In this document: positions 19,487 through 27,698 of the stretch, piece after piece | How the letters are laid out: each line of letters opens with the position of its first letter | Numbering within the stretch: the stretch's first letter is position 1 | Source: Myxococcales bacterium | GTDB taxonomy: Bacteria > Myxococcota_A > UBA9042 > UBA3505 | NCBI GenBank assembly: GCA_002728755.1 | Contig: PBVT01000085.1 | Span: forward strand, 1 to 64,000 | Reading direction: 5' to 3' | Length of the DNA: 64,000 nucleotides | Translations under genes and position numbers: made by a program | Notes under the pieces: generated by a model | The model's database searches: none | What the model was told of the DNA's origin: nothing | Seen by the model: only the letters and a program-made list of their open reading frames with translations

Positions 19487-20065
19487 ATGAACGCAACGGA
19501 ACATACGATGCCGCGTTGGCGCCTATTTCTTCGAAAGTGGGCGTTTCCCCTCTGTGCCCTGGCTCTTTTGGCGTTTATTTTGTTTCGAGAGCCTCCTGTT
19601 CGGTCTGGTTTTCTAGATCGTGGAACCCAGATTCCGGATGCCCTGGTTCTTGATCTGACCACGGGTAAGAAAGTTGCGTTGAGCACCATTCAACAAGAGC
19701 GACCCGCAGCTATTCATGTGTTCACAAGTTGGTGCCGCGTATGTAAGCAGGGTTGGCCACGTATTCCGAAGCTGAACCATAAATATGGTGACGAGATGGC
19801 GTTGATCCTGTTGGGATTTGATGTCGGGTCGGTGGACTCCTATTTAGCAGTTCAGCGTTTTGCGCTTCGAAACCCGGTGGGGCTTCCGGTCTATGTCGGT
19901 GGTCCAGACCTTTTACGAGCGTTGCGGCCCCCGGAATACCCATACACCGTCTTTATTTCACCGGAGCGTCGGGTTCTCTACGATCCGAGCGGGATGCTAA
20001 GTCACCGAGCGTTCCGAATCGCTCTTACTCGAAATCGAGAGCAACAAAGGTCTAACTCGGAATGA
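19487..20065 (+). CDS. Membrane-anchored TlpA/ResA-like thioredoxin
   Basis: Thiol-disulfide oxidoreductase facing the periplasm. One N-terminal span (WAFPLCALALLAFILF) is followed by a thioredoxin fold with active site WCRVC and the preceding IHVFTSW strand; the later cis-Pro region is YPYTVFI. This class reduces apocytochrome c or maintains Cys proteins. ATG 19487 (MNATEHTM) and ATG 19508 are both possible; neither has a strong ribosome site. It follows a Cys-rich solute-binding protein by 10 nt, which may be its client; that is inference. Haem-protein maturation for the cytochrome at 13 kb is another option. Confidence 0.85.
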   Translation: MNATEHTMPRWRLFLRKWAFPLCALALLAFILFREPPVRSGFLDRGTQIPDALVLDLTTGKKVALSTIQQERPAAIHVFTSWCRVCKQGWPRIPKLNHKYGDEMALILLGFDVGSVDSYLAVQRFALRNPVGLPVYVGGPDLLRALRPPEYPYTVFISPERRVLYDPSGMLSHRAFRIALTRNREQQRSNSE

Positions 20066-20159
20066 CCGTGGTTCCCTATCCAATGCTTGTACTGGGCTTT
20101 CGGAACAGATATGGCACGTACAGGCATAGGTTTGATGTTCTGCTTGCCTTAGGGGTGTT

Positions 20160-20489
20160 ATGGACAAGATCTGCGTAATATTTGTGACCTGTTCTGGTAC
20201 AGAAGAGGCCCAGAAGATAGGTCGCCATCTGGTTGAGACTCGTGTGGCTGCCTGCGTAAATGTGATACCGCAGGTGCAATCGATCTATCGCTGGGAGGGG
20301 GCCGTACAAGACGATACGGAGAGCCTCTTGATATGTAAGACGCGGAAGGACCGGGTGGAAGCATTTATGCGCGAAGTTCAGTCGATCCACTCCTACGATG
20401 TTCCCGAGCTTGTCTGTGTGGAGGCCGACGCTGTGGAAGAGCAGTATGCGTCCTGGCTGATGCAGGAAACCCGGGTGGATGACCTTTGA
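20160..20489 (+). CDS. cutA: CutA divalent-ion tolerance protein
   Basis: Small trimeric cytoplasmic protein of the CutA family. Clear family features are IFVTCSGTEEAQKIG, LVETRVAACVNVIP, SIYRWEG, LLICKTRK, and VPELVCV followed by the C-terminal YASWLMQ. Length 109 is normal. The family was named for copper tolerance, but its real role is uncertain. The stop overlaps the TTG start of the radical SAM gene by 4 nt. Confidence 0.95.
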   Translation: MDKICVIFVTCSGTEEAQKIGRHLVETRVAACVNVIPQVQSIYRWEGAVQDDTESLLICKTRKDRVEAFMREVQSIHSYDVPELVCVEADAVEEQYASWLMQETRVDDL

Positions 20490-21991
20490 GCTGGAACTAC
20501 CTACAGCGACTGCGAGAGTATCGTGACCAGGAATCTGGACTTGAGACGAAGACAGCGCCGGTTCGCGTAGCGCTCTGTTATCCCAATGTGTATTCCGTGG
20601 CAGCGGCGAGCCTGGGGTTTCAGGTCGTATATCGGATGATTAATGAGGCGCCGGAGATGTCAGCATCCCGGGCGATGATCCCCGACGAAGATATGGCAGA
20701 TGAGCTTCCGGCTGGCGGTGTGCTGACCCTTGAGGAAGAGAAGCCCCTCGCGAGCTATCCAGTGGTAGCTTTCTCCATCTCCTATGAAATGGATCTGGTG
20801 GGTATTATCCAGCTTCTAGGGAAAGCCGGTATCCCGCATTTTGGAACGGAACGAACCGATGAAGATCCCTTTGTGTTGGTAGGGGGTCCTATGACCCTGT
20901 CCAATGTGTTGCCTCTTCAGCCATTCGCGGACGCGGTTGTTATGGGTGATGCAGAAGCCGTTTTACCTGCGATTTTAGAGATCCTTCGTTCTGCAGACAG
21001 TCACGCAGAGCGACGGGAGCGCCTGGCGGAAGTTCAAGGGGTGTATGTCCCTGAACACCATGGCTGGGATGTTCCTGATCCCAATGTTGCTGGCCCCGAA
21101 TACCTCCCGGCGTACGGAACCTTCTGGAGCCCGCAATCCGAGCTGACCAATATGTTTCTGGTGGAGTCATCCAGGGGATGTCCACAGTACTGTAAGTTCT
21201 GCGTTGTACGGTCGGCGAACACGCCGATGCGGTATCCAGATGCCAAGGAGATTCTTCAAACGATCCCTTCTGAGGCACCACGTGTGGGCTTTGTTGGGGC
21301 CGCCGTTAGCGAATATCCTCAGATCAAGGAACTGCTAACCGCCTGTGTCGATAGAGATCAGGAGATTGGTTTGTCCAGCCTACGTGCGGATGTTCTGGAT
21401 GATGAATTTGTCGAGTTATTGGTGCGAGGTGGGGCGCGGACGATGACCATCGCCAGCGACGCCCCCTCGGAACTGCAACGTAGCCGACTAGCCAAGGGCC
21501 TTAAGGAACGTCACCTTATTCACGCAGCCGAGCTGGCAAGAAAGCATGGTCTGCACCGGCTCAAGGTCTATTCCATTATTGGGCTACCCGGAGAAACAGA
21601 TGAAGATCTGGATGAGTTGGCTCGGTTTGCTTTGGAGATGAGCCGTATCCATAAGGTTACCCTGGCGGTGAATCCGCTGGTTCCCAAGCTTCGAACGCCC
21701 TTAGCGACAGCTTCTTTTTGTCCTATCCCCGACCTCAACCGGAAGATCAAACGACTACGCAAAAAGGCTGGAGGGAGAGTTGATTTCCGCTTCTTGTCGC
21801 CTCGGTGGGCGTGGGTGGAGGCGATGTTGAGTCTTGGGGGACCGGAGACGGGGCTGGCTGCGGTAGAGGTCGCAGAAGCCGGGGGTGGTTTTCACGCCTG
21901 GAAAGCAGCGCTGAAACAGCTCGAACAACCCTTCGCCGCACGCTCTTTCGCCGAGGAGACCGGGCGCTCTAGTTGGCTACCCAGGCGTTGA
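20486..21991 (+). CDS. B12-binding-domain radical SAM protein
   Basis: Radical SAM enzyme with an N-terminal cobalamin-type Rossmann region (ALCYPNVYSVAAASLGFQ, VVAFSISYEMDLVGII, LVGGPMTLSN) and the 4Fe-4S motif CPQYCKFC (CxxxCxxC), then KVYSIIGLPGETDEDL, typical of the MiaB/Elp3-like TIM barrel. Length 501. The TTG start overlaps the cutA stop; no better in-frame start precedes the conserved region. The reaction cannot be assigned from sequence. It is co-directional with cutA and the next lipoprotein. Confidence 0.88.
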   Translation: MSWNYLQRLREYRDQESGLETKTAPVRVALCYPNVYSVAAASLGFQVVYRMINEAPEMSASRAMIPDEDMADELPAGGVLTLEEEKPLASYPVVAFSISYEMDLVGIIQLLGKAGIPHFGTERTDEDPFVLVGGPMTLSNVLPLQPFADAVVMGDAEAVLPAILEILRSADSHAERRERLAEVQGVYVPEHHGWDVPDPNVAGPEYLPAYGTFWSPQSELTNMFLVESSRGCPQYCKFCVVRSANTPMRYPDAKEILQTIPSEAPRVGFVGAAVSEYPQIKELLTACVDRDQEIGLSSLRADVLDDEFVELLVRGGARTMTIASDAPSELQRSRLAKGLKERHLIHAAELARKHGLHRLKVYSIIGLPGETDEDLDELARFALEMSRIHKVTLAVNPLVPKLRTPLATASFCPIPDLNRKIKRLRKKAGGRVDFRFLSPRWAWVEAMLSLGGPETGLAAVEVAEAGGGFHAWKAALKQLEQPFAARSFAEETGRSSWLPRR

Positions 21992-22045
21992 CATGGTCTT
22001 AGAGGGCCCGTAGAAAATCTCGCGATGGTACGAACACAGCAACAT

Positions 22046-23059
22046 ATGACCATAAGGCTCCCTAATCTCCTTTGGGTGGTGGTCTTATATGCTGCGTGCA
22101 GCCTGGCGGCTTGCGCGGAGAGTAGGTCCACACCCGAATCGACAGCGATGCTGGCCCAGGCCGCTCCTGCAGGGGCGCAAGAGCCAGATCAGGGCATGGA
22201 TGATCCGGAAAGTGAGGACGGCGAAGAGGAGCCTCATACAGCCGAAGAAGAAGACGACGAAGGGTCTGACGCGGGTGCAGACGACGAGGTGGTTGCTAAA
22301 TTTTCTGACACCCAACGCCAGGTGATGGGGGCCACCTTAGCGGAGCTCAAATGTGCAGAACGTCGACGGTCGCCAGCCGAGTTGGAGGCCTTTCGTGCCC
22401 AGCTTCTAAACCAATACGGTTGGGATCCGGAGACCTTTGATACGACCGCACGTGCTCTTCTTGCTTCGGATACGACCACGAGAAAAGCCTATGATCGGCG
22501 ATTGGCAGCATGTGTAGATTCGGCGGCCGATCCCAAGCTCCAGGCGAAGGCCAATAAGGTGTATATCGACCAGATGTGTCTGGCTCGAAAGGGGTTGACC
22601 CGGACCCGATGGGCGAAGCGATCGGCGGCGATCTATGAACGACATCGGATTTCACCGAAAGAGTATACGCTGACCATGCGATCTTTAATTCGAGATGCGC
22701 AGTTGCAGGCGGAGCTTGTGGAGCGGCTGGCGCGCGTATGCCCGAAACGGAAAAACCCCCGGGCCCTTTCATCGGGGCGATATCGAGGTACCGCCGAAGG
22801 AATTGATGGCCTGAAGTTTGTTCTTAAATTCCAGATTGAGAGCAAGACCATGAAGGATTTGAGCTTACCGATTGGGGGGAACGACTGGGAGGCAGCGGGC
22901 ACCCTTATTGATGAAGCGGTGTTCTTGTCTGGCCGGCATGGTCACGGTCGACTGGTTTTTCATGGATACCGTGACGGGAAACAAGTCGGTGGAGTGTTCC
23001 ACGGAATGGTTGATGGGCGACTCCAGCGAGGGAACTGGACCGCGAAACGTGTACGGTGA
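22046..23059 (+). CDS. Hypothetical lipoprotein with acidic linker
   Basis: Not recognised. ATG 22046 gives a lipoprotein signal (LLWVVVLYAACSLAACAES, lipobox LAAC). Residues about 40-85 are strongly acidic (Glu/Asp-rich), then a helical middle section with regularly placed Cys (LKCAERR, AACVDSA, DQMCLAR, ARVCPKR) and a C-terminal beta region (GRYRGTAEGIDGLKFVL ... GNWTAKR) that looks like a lipocalin/META-type small barrel. Sits between the radical SAM gene and the second solute-binding protein. Confidence 0.8.
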   Translation: MTIRLPNLLWVVVLYAACSLAACAESRSTPESTAMLAQAAPAGAQEPDQGMDDPESEDGEEEPHTAEEEDDEGSDAGADDEVVAKFSDTQRQVMGATLAELKCAERRRSPAELEAFRAQLLNQYGWDPETFDTTARALLASDTTTRKAYDRRLAACVDSAADPKLQAKANKVYIDQMCLARKGLTRTRWAKRSAAIYERHRISPKEYTLTMRSLIRDAQLQAELVERLARVCPKRKNPRALSSGRYRGTAEGIDGLKFVLKFQIESKTMKDLSLPIGGNDWEAAGTLIDEAVFLSGRHGHGRLVFHGYRDGKQVGGVFHGMVDGRLQRGNWTAKRVR

Positions 23060-23115
23060 GTCGGCCCGGTACCATCTGTGGTGCCGGCGGTCTTTCCATG
23101 GTATGTTCCGCCGCT

Positions 23116-25032
23116 ATGTGCCGGTGGTTCCATAGAACGATGTCTTGCAGTGTGGCTCTTATTGCCATGTTGTGGGGGCTGAGCTGCGGTGGTCAGAGCC
23201 CAGATCGCCCTCAAAATCTGTTGGAGGCTTCGGCAGCATTATCTACCCCAGTCCCGGAGGGGACGGTCTGTGCTGTTCAAGAGAAAAAAGAGCGGAAAGG
23301 CCCGAAAGCGAACCATGTCGTAATTACCGAGGGTTCTTTCGCGAGTATCGATCCTGCCCTGGTTCATGAAACGGCCGGTAATATGATTGCTTCGCAGATG
23401 TTTGAGGGGCTTTTGCTGGCGGGCCACGGGAGCCTTAAGACACGACCTGGCCATGCGGAATCCTATACCGTCTCGGACGATGGGAAGGTCTATACATTCC
23501 AGCTTCGAAAGGGTCTGCGTTGGTCGGATGGTACGCCCATAACGACGGACGACTTCGTCTGGTCCTGGCGCCGCGTTCTGGAGCCAACCACGGCGGCCCA
23601 GGCGGCGTTTCTATTTCAAGATATCAAGGGGGCAATGGCCTTTCATTCGGGCAAGGGTAGCTGGGAAGACGTGGGGATCCGATCGAATCGTGAAGCGGGC
23701 ACTCTAACGGTAGAGCTGGCCCACCCGGCACCGTATTTCTTGTCTCTGGTCTCCGAGGTCAACTTCGCGCTCGCGCCTCGCCATATCATCGAGGCCCGCG
23801 GAAACAAGTGGTTGAAGCCGAAATATATTGTTGTGAACGGTCCCTACATCATGGTGGAACATCGAAACCATGATCGGGTCGTGATGAAGCGAAACGAGGC
23901 CTATTGGGACCGAAAATCGGTTCGTATTGCGAAGCTGTCGTTTCTCGAGACGGAGAGCGAGACCACTGCCTACCAGTGGTATAAGACGGGCCTGGTTCAG
24001 GTCGCGTCGCCCATTCCGAATGAAACCGTAACGAAGCTTCGCTCCGAATGCAGGCAGGATCTTATCCTCGCTCCCAATCTGTGTACCTATTATCTGACAT
24101 TCAACACCGGAAATTATGGCGGCAAGGTCAACCTGAATACGGCGACCCGTCAAAAACTGTTGTCTAAGATCAAAGGATTAACCGACGATCAGGCGAGCGC
24201 CATAATCATCTATCGCGAACAGAATCCGTTTACCGGGCCGGAACAGCTCCAAAATGTACCGGGCATCGATGCAAAATTCGTTTCGAAAGTTCGCCATAAA
24301 CTTATGGTAAAAGATAGGCCGCAACCGTTTCAGAGCGCGAAAATTCGCAAGGCGATCGATCTCGCAATTGATAAGGAAGCCCTTATCGCGCAGGTAATGG
24401 GTGGGAACCGGATTCCAGCCACGCATCTGGTGCATGAGGGCTTTGCGAAAGAGGGGTTTTCCTATGCGGAGGGGTCTTCCTTTGATCCAGAAAAGGCTCG
24501 CGCGTTATTGGCGAGCGCTGGCTACCCAGGAGGGAAAGGCTTTCCAAATATTGAGCTGGTGTATAACACCTATGAGACCCATAAGGTGATCGCTGAATAT
24601 GTGCAGCGTCAACTAAAGGAGAACCTCGGAATTTCCATCAGCATCGGCAATATGGAGTGGAAGAGCCTGCTCAACAAGATGCATAGCCACGAGTTCTACA
24701 TCTCTCGGTCATCCTGGTGCGTGGATTATCCGGATCCCCTCTCCTTCCTGGAGGTGTTTACCAGTGGGCATGAAAACAATTATGGTAGTTATGAAAACCC
24801 AGTCTACGACCGGTTGATTAATGAGGCTCGTCAGGAAACCGACCAAGAGGTTCGAAACCGGCTGCTTGTGCAGGCAGAAGAAATATTCAACCGGGACCAA
24901 CCGGTGATACCCGTGTATTTCTATACGAATATCTATCTCAAACACCCGGCCCTGAAAGGGTACCTACCGCATGTAATGGACCGGCATCTTCTTCGCGATT
25001 CGTATTATGAGTCGTTTGCTCAGGAGCGGTGA
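23116..25032 (+). CDS. OppA-like solute-binding lipoprotein with ComEA-type HhH insert
   Basis: Oligopeptide-type binding protein (SBP_bac_5): FASIDPALVHETAG, LRKGLRWSDGTPIT, FVWSWRRVLEP, YIMVEHRNHD, KIRKAIDLAIDKEAL, HEFYISRSSWCVDYPDP. Right between YLTFNT and PFQSAKIRKAIDLAIDKE, which are adjacent in the family, lies an inserted helix-hairpin-helix module (nt 24112-24318, about VNLNTATRQKLLSKIKGL ... LQNVPGIDAKFVSKVRHK) of the ComEA DNA-binding type. Start is uncertain: ATG 23116 gives signal MCRWFHRTMSCSVALIAMLW with lipobox GLSC; 23098 and 23140 are alternatives. OppB follows 6 nt downstream. Confidence 0.92.
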   Translation: MCRWFHRTMSCSVALIAMLWGLSCGGQSPDRPQNLLEASAALSTPVPEGTVCAVQEKKERKGPKANHVVITEGSFASIDPALVHETAGNMIASQMFEGLLLAGHGSLKTRPGHAESYTVSDDGKVYTFQLRKGLRWSDGTPITTDDFVWSWRRVLEPTTAAQAAFLFQDIKGAMAFHSGKGSWEDVGIRSNREAGTLTVELAHPAPYFLSLVSEVNFALAPRHIIEARGNKWLKPKYIVVNGPYIMVEHRNHDRVVMKRNEAYWDRKSVRIAKLSFLETESETTAYQWYKTGLVQVASPIPNETVTKLRSECRQDLILAPNLCTYYLTFNTGNYGGKVNLNTATRQKLLSKIKGLTDDQASAIIIYREQNPFTGPEQLQNVPGIDAKFVSKVRHKLMVKDRPQPFQSAKIRKAIDLAIDKEALIAQVMGGNRIPATHLVHEGFAKEGFSYAEGSSFDPEKARALLASAGYPGGKGFPNIELVYNTYETHKVIAEYVQRQLKENLGISISIGNMEWKSLLNKMHSHEFYISRSSWCVDYPDPLSFLEVFTSGHENNYGSYENPVYDRLINEARQETDQEVRNRLLVQAEEIFNRDQPVIPVYFYTNIYLKHPALKGYLPHVMDRHLLRDSYYESFAQER

Positions 25033-25038
25033 AACGTA

Positions 25039-25956
25039 GTGGGTGGTTACATCATAAAACGACTGATGGTCGGTGTTGTGGTCCTTTTCGCGATCATGTC
25101 GATATCGTTTTTCATCATGCGGTTAGCCCCAGGTGGTCCCTTTGATGAAGACAAGGCTCTGCCCGAAGAAGTGAAAGCTAATGTTGAGGCTAAATTTGGT
25201 CTCAACAAGCCTTTGTATATGCAATATCTCCTGGCGATGAAGGGTTATGCACAGCTCGATTTCGGGCGTAGCTTTAAAGAGCCGGACCGAACGGTCATGA
25301 CCAATCTTAAGGAGCATTTCCCCATCAGTCTTGAGTTGGGTCTCTATGCTTTTATGGTGGCCCTTCTGATCGGAATCGGAGCGGGGATGATCGCTGGCTC
25401 GAAGCCTGGAACCGCGCGGGACCATCTAACGATGTCGGGAGCGATGATTGGGATCAGTGTGCCCAATATTGTCCTGGGGCCGATTCTACTCTTGTTTTTC
25501 GCGACCTATCTCGGGTGGTTGCCCTACGGTAAGTGGGATAGTTGGCAACATAAGATCTTGCCGTCGGTCACCCTGGGTCTGGTCTATGCAGCATACTTCT
25601 CCCGTCTGATGCGTGGAGGAATGTTAGAAGTGATCCGGACCGATTATATGCGGACAGCAAGAGCAAAGGGACTCCCACCAGGCCTTGTAATGCGACGCCA
25701 TGCGATACGTGGAGCGATTCTACCCACCGTCACCTATATGGGACCAGCGTTCGCAAGCATCCTTACGGGCAGTGTCGTTGTAGAGCGGATCTTCAGTGTC
25801 CCCGGGGTAAGCGATTTCTTCGTTAAGGGGGCGTTGAACCGCGACTACCCGATGGTTATGGGCGTCGTTGTTCTATACTCCGGACTGTTGGTCTTCTTGA
25901 ATATCTGTGTAGACATTGCCTACACCTATCTCGACCCACGGGTTCGCCTACGGTGA
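25039..25956 (+). CDS. oppB: OppB-type ABC transporter permease
   Basis: Inner-membrane permease of the oligopeptide/dipeptide class. Six spans; N-terminal GGYIIKRLMVGVVVLFAIMS and SFFIMRLAPGGPFDEDK are family hallmarks, and the EAA-type coupling loop reads RTARAKGLPPGLVMRRHAIR. Starts with GTG. Only the binding protein precedes it; OppC, OppD and OppF are absent because the next gene is on the other strand and overlaps it by 9 nt. The remaining subunits must be elsewhere or the permease may be borrowed by another system. Confidence 0.92.
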   Translation: MGGYIIKRLMVGVVVLFAIMSISFFIMRLAPGGPFDEDKALPEEVKANVEAKFGLNKPLYMQYLLAMKGYAQLDFGRSFKEPDRTVMTNLKEHFPISLELGLYAFMVALLIGIGAGMIAGSKPGTARDHLTMSGAMIGISVPNIVLGPILLLFFATYLGWLPYGKWDSWQHKILPSVTLGLVYAAYFSRLMRGGMLEVIRTDYMRTARAKGLPPGLVMRRHAIRGAILPTVTYMGPAFASILTGSVVVERIFSVPGVSDFFVKGALNRDYPMVMGVVVLYSGLLVFLNICVDIAYTYLDPRVRLR

Positions 25957-26463
25957 CCAGCCCGCCAAGCGGAGTTCAGAGAGAATCTCGTGCTCTTTCG
26001 CGATCATGATCTGGGCCTCTTTCGAGGTTCCATGATCGTAGCCGATCAGATGGAGGAAACCATGCACGAAGAGAAGAAGAATTTCTTCCCGTAGATCTTG
26101 CGTCTTTGGGTGCCCAGCACGCTCTTTGGTTCCCATCTGCTTCTGAGCGGTCTCTACACTAACGATGATATCCCCCAACTCACCGACTTCTTCGTCCGGT
26201 AATGGGATGCCATCGTACACAGGAAACGAGAGCACGTCGGTGACCTCGTTGATGTTCGCAAAATCCCGATTCAATTGGCGGATACGAGCGTCACTGACGA
26301 GAACGAGAGAGACCTCGGCCTCGGCCGGCAGTTCCCGCGATAGTATTTTGGATAACTGGTCCAGGTTTTTGCGAAGTAGCCTGGTATCCACCTTGATTTT
26401 CCGTTGCCGGTTTAACAGCTGCGCATGGAGACGGTCTATGGTGTCGGAACTACCTTCAGGCAT
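25948..26463 (-). CDS. ybeY: YbeY endoribonuclease / 16S rRNA maturation factor
   Basis: Single-strand endoribonuclease for 16S rRNA 3'-end maturation and ribosome quality control. The zinc motif HGFLHLIGYDH (H-x3-H-x5-H) is intact, preceded by ELGDIIVS and TDVLSFP. Length 171 is normal. It ends the minus-strand group below the PATAN protein (33 nt upstream) and overlaps the end of oppB by 9 nt in convergent orientation, leaving no room for an intergenic terminator. Confidence 0.95.
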   Translation of the reverse strand: MPEGSSDTIDRLHAQLLNRQRKIKVDTRLLRKNLDQLSKILSRELPAEAEVSLVLVSDARIRQLNRDFANINEVTDVLSFPVYDGIPLPDEEVGELGDIIVSVETAQKQMGTKERAGHPKTQDLREEILLLFVHGFLHLIGYDHGTSKEAQIMIAKEHEILSELRLAGWSP

Positions 26464-26495
26464 TGGCTCTGTCCTTCAACTGAGTGGAGGTTTTC

Positions 26496-27695
26496 CTAGT
26501 CGTTTTGCGGATTGTCTGCTGGCTTTCGTAGAGACATGAAAGGTTGTCCTTCGGCCCAGCTAACCTGCAGCTGCCGATCCCCCATGGAGATCGCCAGATC
26601 AAAACCACGTCCGCCATGGGTCGTATTATAGGCAACCAATCCATGGATGCCACGGCCATTCAGGCTGTTCTTGCGCATCAGACCATTGTCCACAAGCGTG
26701 CTTGCGTTCGCGGGATACCTTTTGTGTTGGTGCCAATACACATTGAGTGCGTTCAGGTGTTCGGACAATACCATCTCAAGAGAGTCCTCATAGATGGGGT
26801 GACTCGCGGGAAATAGCGGGGTCGAGGTGGCAGATCCGTAAAGGCCCAGAGTTGATATGGCTGTTAGACCGATAAACAGGATGGCCAGGATGATTGTAGA
26901 CACGCGTGTAGCGAGAACTACGATGTTATCGGTTACCCAATCTCTAGTATCGGCTTCTATCGGTGTCTGTATGGGTTGAATTGCGCCGCATGTCTTGAGT
27001 TGATGAATTAGCGCTGCCGCCTCTTCCAAGCGTATACCTGTGACGATCGGAAGGGTTTCAAATCGAATGGTTCCATTGCAAAAGAAGAAGACTCTACGGG
27101 CATCTTGGGACAGGCCCGTATCGTCCTGCTCGCCCGCTTCAAATTGATACCCCAGAATCGACTGCGCGATTCCAGGTTTCTTTTCGAATCTGTCTTCGGG
27201 GTTTGGGACTTCAATATTGATTCGACTTAGAGCGTTTTGGCGTCGATCCAGCTCTCGAACCAGGTATGCAGCAGGAAACTCGGCGTCCCATTCGTAACTA
27301 ACGACTTCATCTTCGTCTATGGCTTCCAGTTGGGCGTTTACGGTCTCGTCGGAATCGAAACTCAGAACGGTTCGAATCGTCAAACGATCTTGAAACCGTT
27401 TGAGAACAGCGGAAGATATAAGCTTCTTCTTAATGAGGAGCTCTTCTGGTAGTTCACCGGTGGTTTGGGCTTCTGATTCGATCTTAACTTGTTTGTATCG
27501 GGGAAGGAGCTGAACCTCTTCGAGAATATCGCCCAGAACCCACCTGGAACCGGTACCAGGAATCGCCCGAATAACCTTTCCGCCCATAAGATGCAGCACA
27601 GCGGATTGTTTTTCGGTCTCTAACATGACCTGTCCGGACCGTTTGTCCGACCCCAGAGTCATGAGAAGGTTCTTGAAGCTTACCTGTACTGTCAT
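26496..27695 (-). CDS. PATAN (DUF4388) membrane protein with pilin-like tail
   Basis: N-terminal PATAN/DUF4388 domain (about 1-115: FKNLLMTLGSDKRSGQVMLE, LHLMGGKVIRA), common in gliding and regulatory proteins of deltaproteobacteria. One membrane span follows (VSTIILAILFIGLTAISTLG, about 265-285). The external C-terminal part (LNALNVYWHQHKRYPANAST, ILNGRG-like loop, VAYNTTHGGRGFDLAI) resembles the periplasmic part of type II pseudopilins without their prepilin leader. Four nt separate its start from the upstream gene, so it is co-translated. Role unknown. Confidence 0.82.
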   Translation of the reverse strand: MTVQVSFKNLLMTLGSDKRSGQVMLETEKQSAVLHLMGGKVIRAIPGTGSRWVLGDILEEVQLLPRYKQVKIESEAQTTGELPEELLIKKKLISSAVLKRFQDRLTIRTVLSFDSDETVNAQLEAIDEDEVVSYEWDAEFPAAYLVRELDRRQNALSRINIEVPNPEDRFEKKPGIAQSILGYQFEAGEQDDTGLSQDARRVFFFCNGTIRFETLPIVTGIRLEEAAALIHQLKTCGAIQPIQTPIEADTRDWVTDNIVVLATRVSTIILAILFIGLTAISTLGLYGSATSTPLFPASHPIYEDSLEMVLSEHLNALNVYWHQHKRYPANASTLVDNGLMRKNSLNGRGIHGLVAYNTTHGGRGFDLAISMGDRQLQVSWAEGQPFMSLRKPADNPQND

Positions 27696-27698
27696 TGC

